Under the pieces are notes generated by a model. It ran no database searches, had not been told where the DNA came from, and was given only the letters and a program-made list of their open reading frames with translations. DNA of 23,520 bases from Bacillus sp. AFS037270 (GTDB lineage: Bacteria; Bacillota; Bacilli; Bacillales_B; DSM-18226), in NCBI RefSeq assembly GCF_002585305.1, contig NZ_NUNF01000002.1, positions 1-23,520 of the forward strand, given 5' to 3'. Positions 8,406-15,134 of this stretch are shown here, one piece after another; within the stretch, counting starts at the first letter, position 1; each line of letters opens with the position of its first letter. Position numbers and translations under genes: made by a program.

Positions 8406-8415
8406 CTGAAATCCC

Positions 8416-9282
8416 TTACAGTTTTTTGTCTATGGTGGATTTACGTGTTTTCTGGAGGTTGCTGTAATACAATTCATATTGCTGGTTGGCAACCGCAGCA
8501 ACTAAAATATCAATGATAGTTAATTGAGCAATTCTTGAAGAAATCGCATCGGTTCGAAACAATGTTTCATTTGAAGCTGTTTGCAAGACGATATCCGATA
8601 TTTTCGTAATGGGCGATTTTGATGAATTTGTAATACAAATTATCGTTGCCCCCGCTTCTTTAGCTAACTTCAGAGCTGCTAAAACATCTGTATTGGAACC
8701 GGTATGGGAAATTCCAATCACAACATCTTGATTTGTGAGCACACTGGCTGACATAGCTTGCAAAATTGTATCGTTATAAGCAAATGATTTAATCCCTAAT
8801 TTTAATAGCTTGTGGTGTGCATCTAATGCTACCGTTCCTGATCCGCCTGTTCCATAAAACTCAATGAAACGAGCATTTGAAATGGCATCCACAGCCTTCC
8901 TTAGTTCCTCATCATTACAAACCTCAATAGAATCGTATAGCGCTTGAATGTTTGACTGAAATACCTTCTTTTTAATCATGACGACGTCGTCACCTTTTTC
9001 AATAACTTCATGAATCTGCTTTTCCGGGGCGATGACTTCCTTTGCCAAATTTATCTTCAAATCTTGGAATCCTTTATAACCAAGCCTTTTACATAATCGG
9101 ACAACAGACGATTCACTTGTTTCACTTCTTTCAGCTACTTCCGTAATGGAAAGATGTATAATCTCGTCCTGGTTTTGTTCGATAAACTCGATAATTTTTT
9201 TCTCCGAATCCCGAAGCCTTGACATGGCGGCATTTATTCTAGTGAAAAAACCTGGATTTGTATTTACGTTCAATTCGCTCAT
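8416..9282 (-). CDS. MurR/RpiR family transcriptional regulator (HTH + SIS)
   Basis: A 288-aa regulator with an N-terminal HTH_6 domain (residues about 8-85; recognition region ITEVAERSETSESSVVRLCK, then GYKGFQDLK) and a SIS sugar-phosphate-binding domain (about 125-265; EFYGTGGSGT and GISHTGSNTDVL). Such proteins sense phosphorylated sugars and usually control neighbouring catabolic genes. It lies just upstream of, and in the same direction as, the dehydrogenase-aldolase-kinase-MFS operon, but with a weak terminator and a fresh promoter between them. The likely inducer is the ketose phosphate made by the FGGY kinase. AGAGG stands seven bases before ATG 9282. Family assignment is firm; the target sites are inferred from paired palindromes at 8141 and 8356. 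Confidence 0.9.
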   Translation of the reverse strand: MSELNVNTNPGFFTRINAAMSRLRDSEKKIIEFIEQNQDEIIHLSITEVAERSETSESSVVRLCKRLGYKGFQDLKINLAKEVIAPEKQIHEVIEKGDDVVMIKKKVFQSNIQALYDSIEVCNDEELRKAVDAISNARFIEFYGTGGSGTVALDAHHKLLKLGIKSFAYNDTILQAMSASVLTNQDVVIGISHTGSNTDVLAALKLAKEAGATIICITNSSKSPITKISDIVLQTASNETLFRTDAISSRIAQLTIIDILVAAVANQQYELYYSNLQKTRKSTIDKKL

Positions 9283-9476
9283 TGACGTTCCTCTACTTTC
9301 CCTTTCATTTTTGTCTATTTTCTATTTTATAATAATTATTTAACAATTTTCTACTTGATTTTATTTATTTAAAACGAAAACAAACATTTACGTCCAACAA
9401 GAAACAGAATTCTCTCTTCACTGAACTTAAATTTCCGACGGTAACTTCAGTCTTAAAAAATAAACTCCAGGTCTTC

Positions 9477-9494
9477 TAATTAAACGTTTGATTA
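9477..9494. promoter_or_regulatory. 18-bp palindrome, operator-like (copy 4)
   Basis: Identical to the 18-mers at 1389 and 1422. It lies nine bases past the stop of the NRDE gene and about 195 bases upstream of the RpiR regulator start, so if it is an operator it could act on the regulator gene. Confidence 0.5.
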
Positions 9495-9503
9495 GTTTTC
9501 AAG

Positions 9504-10259
9504 TTACAGTTCAATCGTATATTGTTGGTTATTTTCGCCGTTCTTCGAAAAGGCTCTTTCTATATATTGAAGCTTCGTCCCTGTCATTAACATCACCGTT
9601 GAACTTCTCGTTCCATAATGCTTACTCTCAATAAACAAGGGCGAAAGCAGCCGCTCCCATTCCAATGTAACCCCTGTACTTGGAAGAGCCTCATCCGGGG
9701 CGGGATCCGCATTTTGCAGAAGGGCAAACAACGCTTCTGCCATCCCATCGTTTTTCTCACTTATTATTCGTGCCAAACCTTCCCTCCCTTTTTCCACCTT
9801 CGGCCAGCTGCTATTTAATAAATGGTTACTCACTCCATATATACCTGGAGTTAGTTTTTCCAGTTTTCCGCCGACATTAGAGTAATAATATAAATCGTGC
9901 CCATCCCCTGCTAATAAGTTATAGCCGGGATACAAGTGATTATGCGCTTCAAGTTTTTTCATATACTCTTCCATATTCCCTTTATATATCAAGGCATCAG
10001 CCACTAATTCTCCTCGTGAACGTTTTCCCTCCGTTGCTTCCTTGGGATCGCGGTAATTAGTCAATGCCGCAAAGCGCCCGCTCGTTGTCACTCCCATCCA
10101 GGTGCCCATTTTTTCTAGGTCCCGTCCTGCAAGGATTTCAGGCTGGTCCTCCCAAAAGTGTGCCGGAGCAGTCGGCCGTTGATAAAATTCATCACGATTA
10201 GCCGCGACAATTAGTTGATACTCCTCATGAACACGATAGGCAAACAGAATCAAACACAT
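9504..10259 (-). CDS. NRDE/TANGO2 family protein
   Basis: A 251-aa protein of the NRDE (TANGO2-like) family, named for the motif seen here as AANRDEFYQRP (residues 19-29). Other family stretches are GRDLEKMGTWMGVTTSGRFAALTNYRDP and SNHLLNSSWPKVEKGR. I start at ATG 10259-10257, giving the usual N-terminus MCLILFAY; the 30 extra codons upstream lack family similarity. The ribosome binding site for either start is weak. The function is unsettled: the eukaryotic homologue has been tied to Golgi organisation and haem or lipid handling. Single gene, flanked by unrelated genes. Confidence 0.85.
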   Translation of the reverse strand: MCLILFAYRVHEEYQLIVAANRDEFYQRPTAPAHFWEDQPEILAGRDLEKMGTWMGVTTSGRFAALTNYRDPKEATEGKRSRGELVADALIYKGNMEEYMKKLEAHNHLYPGYNLLAGDGHDLYYYSNVGGKLEKLTPGIYGVSNHLLNSSWPKVEKGREGLARIISEKNDGMAEALFALLQNADPAPDEALPSTGVTLEWERLLSPLFIESKHYGTRSSTVMLMTGTKLQYIERAFSKNGENNQQYTIEL

Positions 10260-10368
10260 GACCATCACACTCTTTCCAAAAAATAAACTAATACTAAATA
10301 GCCTTCCCATTTCATAATTCGTCACATTCTCAACAAAAACCTTTAACAAGTCCTACGACTTAATAATA

Positions 10369-10380
10369 GTGCCTGTCACC
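10369..10380. repeat. Half copy of the GGTGACAGGCAC repeat
   Basis: GTGCCTGTCACC matches one arm of the hairpin elements at 13431-13492 and 15073-15121. No partner arm is visible nearby, so this is a degenerate or solo copy in the gap before the 76-aa gene. Confidence 0.55.
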
Positions 10381-10500
10381 TATATTACGCTCAATGACGT
10401 AATAATCGTGACTGCACAGATTGAATGGTGAAAGGACCGAATTTTTTTTGTGGTTTTGAGGAAAATAATCTTGTTTGAAGGATGAATAGGAGGTTGTTTT

Positions 10501-10731
10501 ATGTCTGAGCTTGAGCCAATTGAGTATGAGACGGGCACAGCGATTCGTGATTATGACATTATCCAAATAACTCAAACCGAGAATGGGTACGAGGTCCTGC
10601 TAGATGTGAATTTAGACAGCGGCTACTCTTTAGCGAGAACAAAATTGGATATTACGCATGAAGATTTACAAGGCTATGAAACCAATGAAATAGAAGAAGG
10701 CATTAAATATGCGTTGGGATTTTTTTCATAA
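10501..10731 (+). CDS. Small acidic hypothetical protein
   Basis: A 76-aa protein that I do not recognise. It is strongly acidic, without signal peptide or membrane segment, and reads as a small beta-rich domain (alternating stretches such as YDIIQITQTENGYEVLLDVNLD) followed by a short acidic helix (HEDLQGYETNEIEEGIKYALG). It is a real gene on coding grounds: a perfect AGGAGG stands seven bases before the ATG, and a hairpin follows the stop. It stands alone on the plus strand between minus-strand genes. Confidence 0.75.
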   Translation: MSELEPIEYETGTAIRDYDIIQITQTENGYEVLLDVNLDSGYSLARTKLDITHEDLQGYETNEIEEGIKYALGFFS

Positions 10732-10758
10732 GGGAAAACTGTAAATTTAAACCAAATG

Positions 10759-10800
10759 TCCCCGACCTTTTTTATAAGAGCGGGGATCCTTTCTTTCTTT
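10759..10800. terminator. Terminator between the small ORF and the VOC gene
   Basis: TCCCCG (10759-10764) pairs with CGGGGA (10781-10786) over a 16-base loop. A T-rich run (CCTTTCTTTCTTT) follows on the plus strand. It lies between convergent genes; the plus-strand direction is better supported. Confidence 0.6.
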
Positions 10801-11650
10801 ATACTACTAAACGAATTTGGTTTCCTGCAGGGTCTTTTGTGAAGTAAAAGGTTCCTTCCTTCTTTAGAGGAGCTCCAATTTGCTCTAGTTGCCTCATGAC
10901 TTTCTCTCTTGCCTCTTTATTTGGGAAGACGAGGGAATACCAATTTAAACCAACACTATTTTCCGGAGGTGTCGGGGCTCCTGATCCCTGCCAAGTATTG
11001 ACAGCAACATGATGGTGGTACCTGCCTGAAGATAGAAATACCGCTTGCGGATAGTAACTCACAACCTCAAAGCCAATACCCTTTGTATAAAATTCTTTTG
11101 CTTTTTCTAAATCGCCTACATGGAGATGAATATGCCCCATAATTGTCCCGGGTGGAAGACCTTTCCACTCAGCACCACTCTCTGCTAGAATCCCTTCTCC
11201 ATCCAGCTGTTCAGTGGCCATTTCCACTAAATCGTTTTTCCAAGTCCACTCAGAAGACGGACGGTCCCGATAAACTTCGATCCCATTACCATCAGGATCA
11301 TTCAGATACAAAGCCTCACTAACATAATGATCAGCTGCTCCTAGCGGGTACCCTGTCAAGATTAAGTGGCGTAAAAAGTCCCCTAAGTCGGCACGCGTTG
11401 GAAGTAATATCGCAAAATGGTACAAACCTGACATGTGCTCTTGTTTCGTAATGACATCCACTGGTTCTTCCAGCGTTAACAGCGGAGTTTGTCCGTCAGC
11501 GGTTAGAACCGCTTTCCGTTCACTTTGCTCCAATAGTTGAAGACCGATAATATTTTGATAAAACGTAACAGAATAATCTAGATTTTTTACTTTTATATTA
11601 ACCTCACCAACATAAATATTTGGCCCTTGATGAAACTGATCCATGTTCAT
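10799..11650 (-). CDS. CatE-like VOC family protein (catechol 2,3-dioxygenase type)
   Basis: A 283-aa protein with two vicinal-oxygen-chelate modules: module 1 about residues 10-130 (YVGEVNIKVKNLDYSVTFY, then HFAILLPTRADLG and YLNDPDGNGIEVYRDRP), module 2 about 168-283 (GHIHLHVGDLEKAKEFY, then YHHHVAVN). The second-module histidines and the C-terminal acidic residues would bind Fe(II) or another divalent metal. Layout and length match Bacillus CatE (YfiE), an extradiol ring-cleavage enzyme. Function could be catechol cleavage or detoxification of quinone-related compounds. The start is ATG 11650 or two codons later, both downstream of AAAGGA. A Fur/PerR-like box overlaps its probable -10. Single gene. 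Confidence 0.85.
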   Translation of the reverse strand: MNMDQFHQGPNIYVGEVNIKVKNLDYSVTFYQNIIGLQLLEQSERKAVLTADGQTPLLTLEEPVDVITKQEHMSGLYHFAILLPTRADLGDFLRHLILTGYPLGAADHYVSEALYLNDPDGNGIEVYRDRPSSEWTWKNDLVEMATEQLDGEGILAESGAEWKGLPPGTIMGHIHLHVGDLEKAKEFYTKGIGFEVVSYYPQAVFLSSGRYHHHVAVNTWQGSGAPTPPENSVGLNWYSLVFPNKEAREKVMRQLEQIGAPLKKEGTFYFTKDPAGNQIRLVV

Positions 11651-11681
11651 CCCATCCTTTTTTCTTTTATTAACAAAACAA

Positions 11682-11696
11682 TGATTATTATTATAG
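11682..11696 (-). promoter_or_regulatory. Fur/PerR-like box on the -10 of the CatE-like gene
   Basis: TGATTATTATTATAG matches the 7-1-7 Fur box in 11 of 14 informative positions, and the PerR consensus equally well from the other strand. TATAAT at 11695-11690 (minus) is a probable -10 of the VOC gene, so a bound repressor would block it. AT-richness makes chance matches common. Confidence 0.35.
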
Positions 11697-11806
11697 GGTT
11701 TAATTGGATTTCATTAATTATTCATTTTGAACATCTTAAGTGTACCTTGTATTTATCTTGAATTCAAGTATTATAATTTAAGTGTATTTTTGCCTATTAA
11801 CTAAAA

Positions 11807-11845
11807 CTAACACAGTCTTAACACTCTCTTTACACTACGTTTAGA
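11807..11845 (+). promoter_or_regulatory. Pho box (PhoP binding site) of the ugd remnant operon
   Basis: Four hexamers, CTAACA (11807), TTAACA (11818), TTTACA (11829) and TTTAGA (11840), repeat at exactly 11-bp steps with 5-bp spacers. That is the arrangement of Bacillus PhoP boxes (TT(A/T/C)ACA repeats). A -10-like TACAAT lies at 11866-11871, 20 bases downstream. In B. subtilis the tuaA-H operon, which includes the UDP-glucose dehydrogenase gene tuaD, is activated by PhoP. Confidence 0.72.
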
Positions 11846-11899
11846 AAAAATCCATCATCCGCTAATACAATAGAGTTAACAAAGTATTGGAGGGATTGG

Positions 11900-12793
11900 A
11901 TGAAGGTTACGGTTGCTGGAGCAGGGTATGTAGGATTGGTCACTAGTGCTTGTTTAGCAGAGCTGGGCCACGAGGTGACATGCATTGATATTCAAAAAGA
12001 GAAAATTGATATCCTGGAAAGCGGACGTTCCCCCATCTATGAGCCTGGGTTAGAGTCGCTTTTAGAGAAAAATTTACATAACAAACAGCTGAATTTCACC
12101 ATGAATCCGTATGATGCATACTCAAAAGCTGAGCTGATTTTCATTGCAGTTGGTACCCCAGAACAACATGACGGTTCAGCAGACCTAAAATACATTCATG
12201 TGGTTGCCCATACAATTGCTCACTATATTGAACAGGATGTCATTGTGTGCACAAAAAGTACTGTTCCAGTAGGTACGAACGAGCTCATTCAACAAATCAT
12301 TGACAGCAGAAAACCTCCTAACCTTCAAGCAGATGTAGTTGCTAATCCCGGATTTCTTCGTGAGGGTACTGCCATTATTGATTTTTTTCATGAAGACCGT
12401 ATCGTGATCGGCACCAGTGACCCCAAAGTGGCAGCCTTTATGGAACATTTTTACCAGCCGTTGCAGATCCCAATTTTCAAAACGGACATTCGAAGTGCCG
12501 AAATAATTAAATATGCTTCCAATGCTTTTTTAGCAACAAAAATTAATTTTATTAATGAAATCGCCAGCATTTGTGAAAATGCTGGGGCTAACATAGAGGA
12601 AGTAGCAAATGCATTAGGGCTGGACAAACGGATTGGTCCTCATTTTCTTAATTGCAGCATAACGAAACAAATTAGGTATTATGAAAAAAACAATAAATAT
12701 TGATGGCCGTAATTGTTACCCACTTCAGGCCAATCACAGTTTCCGATAACGTATCGACCTGTAGGGAGACCTGACATTACTATTGTAAACTGA
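11900..12793 (+). pseudogene. ugd: UDP-glucose 6-dehydrogenase, internally deleted and frameshifted
   Basis: The first 251 codons are a good UDP-glucose dehydrogenase N-terminal half: GAGYVGL (7-13), STVPVGT, NPGFLREG with the expected E155, and K204 in EIIKYASNAFLATK, ending in RIGPHFLN. The next expected motif, GGSCFPKD with the nucleophilic Cys, is absent; the frame runs 16 odd codons to a stop at 12703. The gene's true tail reappears right after, in other frames: KKTINIDGRNCYPL (from 12684, plus one frame) and then YRPVGRPDITIVN (12752-12790), ending in TGA 12791-12793. So an internal deletion of probably 130-150 codons plus a second frameshift destroyed the gene. The product, if made, cannot complete the oxidation. 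Its AGGGA ribosome binding site and Pho box are still intact, which suggests a recent loss. Confidence 0.88.
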
Positions 12794-12808
12794 TGGAGGG
12801 GAAGTGAC

Positions 12809-13339
12809 ATGATGAAAATAATCCATGCGGTTTACGGATTTGAATGCCGTCTGCTGCAACGAGTGAATCGACATTACGATAAAAAGCTGTTAAATCTATT
12901 CTTCCGAATTATTACACAGTTTGGAGGAGCAGACATCACCATCGCCGCTGCCTTCCTCCTTATCATAATCTCTTCAGGTGAACCTAGGTTAACCGCCATT
13001 AGCAGCGCTCTTGCATTATCGGCAAGTCATATCCCAGTCCATATCATAAAACAGCTGTTTCCACGAAAAAGACCTTATTTGATAATAGAAAGTACCAAGT
13101 TTCCAGCAAATCCTTTACAAGATCATTCATTCCCTTCAGGGCATACAACGGCCATTTTTTCCGTTGTAACCCCCTATATCTTAGCCGTTCCGCAACTTGC
13201 ATTTGTGCTAATTCCTTTAGGAACGTGTGTAGGGATATCTAGAATTTATTTAGGACTTCACTATCCTTCTGATATCCTTGCTGGCGGCATGCTTGGGACC
13301 ATCACCGGTGTTATTTGTTTTTGTTTGTTATGTTTGTAA
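12809..13339 (+). CDS. PAP2 family phosphatase (membrane)
   Basis: A 176-aa type-2 phosphatidic-acid-phosphatase-like protein with about five or six membrane helices. All three catalytic motifs are visible: K81-x6-RP (KQLFPRKRP), PSGH at 109-112 and SR-x5-H with H151 (SRIYLGLHYPSD). Family members dephosphorylate lipid-linked phosphates such as undecaprenyl pyrophosphate or phosphatidylglycerol phosphate, or act on envelope glycan lipids. It starts 15 bases after the ugd remnant with GGAGGGG seven bases before the ATG, and a glycosyltransferase remnant follows, so it belonged to a three-gene operon and is the only intact survivor. Expression should still follow the Pho box upstream of ugd. 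Confidence 0.9.
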   Translation: MMKIIHAVYGFECRLLQRVNRHYDKKLLNLFFRIITQFGGADITIAAAFLLIIISSGEPRLTAISSALALSASHIPVHIIKQLFPRKRPYLIIESTKFPANPLQDHSFPSGHTTAIFSVVTPYILAVPQLAFVLIPLGTCVGISRIYLGLHYPSDILAGGMLGTITGVICFCLLCL

Positions 13340-13363
13340 GCTAGGAATGTTAGGAGGGATGGT

Positions 13364-13426
13364 ATGAGAATTGCCATTTTCACTGATATTTTTATTGATA
13401 CACGCTTAGATAAGTGTAAACATTAA
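13364..13426 (+). pseudogene. N-terminal stub of a glycosyltransferase (GT4-like)
   Basis: After the PAP2 gene, an AGGAGGG (13352-13358) precedes ATG 13364, which opens MRIAIFTDIF, the usual N-terminus of family-4 glycosyltransferases (MRIAIFTDTF/Y...). After about ten codons the resemblance ends and the frame stops at 13424-13426, immediately before the repeat hairpin at 13431. The rest of the gene is missing from the window. The good ribosome binding site and the operon position argue that this is a decapitated gene remnant rather than chance. Confidence 0.6.
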
Positions 13427-13497
13427 AAAAGGTGACAGGCACCGCGTAAAGACACTGTCCTTTCTACAAGGACAACGCGCAGTGCCTGTCACTATTT
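13425..13497. repeat. GGTGACAGGCAC hairpin repeat, bidirectional terminator
   Basis: GTGACAGGCAC (13432-13442) pairs with GTGCCTGTCAC (13482-13492), and inside it CGCG/CGCG and TGTCC/GGACA pair as well, giving a long interrupted hairpin. Six A precede and a T-rich stretch follows. It sits between the convergent PAP2/glycosyltransferase remnant and tcyP. It shares its arms with the element at 15073-15121. Confidence 0.75.
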
Positions 13498-14880
13498 TTA
13501 GGCTTCTACAATATTGGGCTGTGCATAGGTCTCCTCGTCGAATTCTCCTGTTGCTTTGCTTGTGAGGACACCTGCTGTCATTGCCCCACTGACGTTTAAC
13601 GCTGTCCGTCCCATGTCAATCAGAGGCTCAACTGAAATGAGCAGGCCGACGATTGCAATTGGAAGGTTCATGACCGATAAGACAATTAAGGCGGCAAACG
13701 TGGCCCCGCCGCCAACTCCGGCAACGCCAAATGAGCTAATAGCTACAACTAGAATAAGTGTCACAATAAAGGATAGGCTTGTCGGGTCAATCCCGGCACT
13801 TGGAGCCACCATCACCGCTAACATCGCTGGATAAATGCCAGCACAGCCATTCTGGCCGATTGTTAAACCAAATGACCCAGCAAAATTGGCGATTCCTTCT
13901 GAAACCCCTAGATCCTTAGTTTGGGTTTTAATGGTCATTGGCAATGTTCCTGCACTTGTACGTGAAGTGAACGCAAATGTTAAGGTCGGGAGTCCCTTCG
14001 TCACATATCTAAACGGATTCAATTTTACCAATGATAAGAAGAGCAGATGCACAAGGAACATGATGATCAGTGCCACATAGGAGGCTACCACAAACTTTCC
14101 TAGTTTTACTATAGCCTCATAATCACTTGTTGCTGTTACTTTTGTGATAATCGCAAGAATTCCATAAGGTGTCAGGCGCAGGATGATGGTGACAACCCTC
14201 ATGATAATTGAGTAAAGGGTGTCAATGATCTTAGCGAAAAACTCAGCAGGTCCCGGGTCCTTTCGTTTAACCCCAAGGTAGGCAATCCCAATAAAAGCAG
14301 CAAAGATGACAACCGCAATCGTAGAAGTTGCCCTCGCACCTGTTAAATCCTGAAATGGATTACTTGGAACTAATTCGATGATTTGCTGGGGCAGGGTCAT
14401 ATTTTCAATTCCTGCAGCCCTTTCTGCTAATTGATCATTTCGTGCCTTTTCGGCATCTCCCTGGGTAAGCTGGATGCCATCGAGACCAAAGCCTAATGCC
14501 GAGCCAATCCCAATCGCTGCAGAGATAGCTGTTGTTCCAAGCAAGATACCAATGACAAGGAAACTGATCTTCCCAATATTCTTAGTCAATTTGAGCTTTG
14601 TGAATGCCCCGACAATCGAAATAAAGACGAGCGGCATCACAACCATTTGGAGTAGTTTTATATATCCGATCCCCACAATGTTAAACCAATCAATGGATGT
14701 GGTGGTCACTTCATGTGTGGTTCCGTATATCAAATGAATAAGATAACCAAAAATAATACCTAAACCCAAAGCCGTGAAGACTCGTTTAGAAAATGACACA
14801 TGCTTTTTTTGCATCATAAATAAACCAAACATAAGCAATAGTAAAACAGCGATATTTACAATGATCATAACGGTATTCAT
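13498..14880 (-). CDS. tcyP: L-cystine:cation symporter TcyP
   Basis: A 460-aa dicarboxylate/amino acid:cation symporter (DAACS) closely resembling B. subtilis TcyP, the sodium-coupled L-cystine importer. Family marks are SRTSAGTLP (306-314, serine-rich re-entrant loop), IGQNGCAGIYPAM (341-353, in place of NMDGT) and DMGRTALNVSG (422-432). The segment SNPFQDLTGARATSTI near 173 is TcyP-like. The start ATG 14880 has GGAGG six bases upstream; an open frame extending to 15138 runs through the promoter and a terminator hairpin and is not coding. A perfect palindrome lies about 90 bases upstream. Monocistronic, ended by the repeat-type terminator. Confidence 0.92.
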   Translation of the reverse strand: MNTVMIIVNIAVLLLLMFGLFMMQKKHVSFSKRVFTALGLGIIFGYLIHLIYGTTHEVTTTSIDWFNIVGIGYIKLLQMVVMPLVFISIVGAFTKLKLTKNIGKISFLVIGILLGTTAISAAIGIGSALGFGLDGIQLTQGDAEKARNDQLAERAAGIENMTLPQQIIELVPSNPFQDLTGARATSTIAVVIFAAFIGIAYLGVKRKDPGPAEFFAKIIDTLYSIIMRVVTIILRLTPYGILAIITKVTATSDYEAIVKLGKFVVASYVALIIMFLVHLLFLSLVKLNPFRYVTKGLPTLTFAFTSRTSAGTLPMTIKTQTKDLGVSEGIANFAGSFGLTIGQNGCAGIYPAMLAVMVAPSAGIDPTSLSFIVTLILVVAISSFGVAGVGGGATFAALIVLSVMNLPIAIVGLLISVEPLIDMGRTALNVSGAMTAGVLTSKATGEFDEETYAQPNIVEA

Positions 14881-14968
14881 CGTATTCCTCCCCTGTTTCC
14901 TTATAGAAAATCCAATTTTCCTATCAGTTAACTCGGAATTACATTCATCTGAACATACTGCTGTTACC

Positions 14969-14986
14969 CTATCAAACGTTTGATAG
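14969..14986. promoter_or_regulatory. Perfect 18-bp palindrome in the tcyP leader (copy 5 of the family)
   Basis: CTATCAAACGTTTGATAG is perfectly palindromic and shares the core ATCAAACGTTTGAT with the copies at 1389, 1422, 1544 and 9477. With the probable -10 at 15015-15010, it falls roughly at +17 to +34, suited to repression. Confidence 0.65.
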
Positions 14987-15009
14987 TAAATAAATATGCC
15001 AAGTTGGTC

Positions 15010-15015
15010 ATTATA
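15010..15015 (-). promoter_or_regulatory. Probable -10 of tcyP
   Basis: TATAAT on the minus strand about 130 bases upstream of the tcyP start. The -35 is unclear; TTGAAG or TTTGAA 15-16 bases upstream is the best candidate. Confidence 0.45.
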
Positions 15016-15065
15016 TACCACCCTCAAACCCTTCAAATATAACAAAGTTTTTAACTTGCAAACAT

Positions 15066-15121
15066 AAAAAAAGGTGACAGGCACCGCCTGTGGACATTGT
15101 CCACGGGCGGTGCCTGTCACC
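15066..15121 (-). terminator. Near-perfect hairpin repeat, terminator of the histidine kinase gene
   Basis: GGTGACAGGCACCGCC (15073-15088) and its exact complement (15106-15121) enclose GTGGAC/GTCCAC with an ATT loop, giving a stem of more than 20 bp. On the minus strand it is followed by seven T (15072-15066). It lies 14 bases past the kinase stop. It belongs to the same repeat family as 13425-13497. Confidence 0.88.
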
Positions 15122-15134
15122 CTATTTACTATTT

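Larger units (their letters stand above)
8103..8415 (-). promoter_or_regulatory. Control region of the sugar operon
   Basis: The 313 bases between the repressor gene stop and the dehydrogenase start contain no supported gene. They hold a weak terminator (8385-8405), a probable sigma-A promoter (-35 8374-8369, -10 8350-8345), two matching palindromes (8356-8373 and 8141-8158) and a roughly 230-base leader. Confidence 0.7.

Noticed and set aside
6205..9282. AI-2 (lsr) degradation locus
   Set aside because: Kinase and aldolase pairing fits, but the lsr ABC transporter, LsrR-type regulator and LsrG are missing, and a zinc dehydrogenase and MFS carrier are present instead.
10260..10349. 30-codon extension of the NRDE protein
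   Set aside because: No family similarity; homologues start at MCL, as at 10259.
10360..10575. Minus-strand 71-aa open frame
   Set aside because: It overlaps the well-supported plus-strand 76-aa gene, has no ribosome binding site and no recognisable family.
14881..15060. Riboswitch (S-box or T-box) before tcyP
   Set aside because: No T-box sequence, S-box core or antiterminator/terminator pair could be seen in the leader; only a palindrome and a -10.
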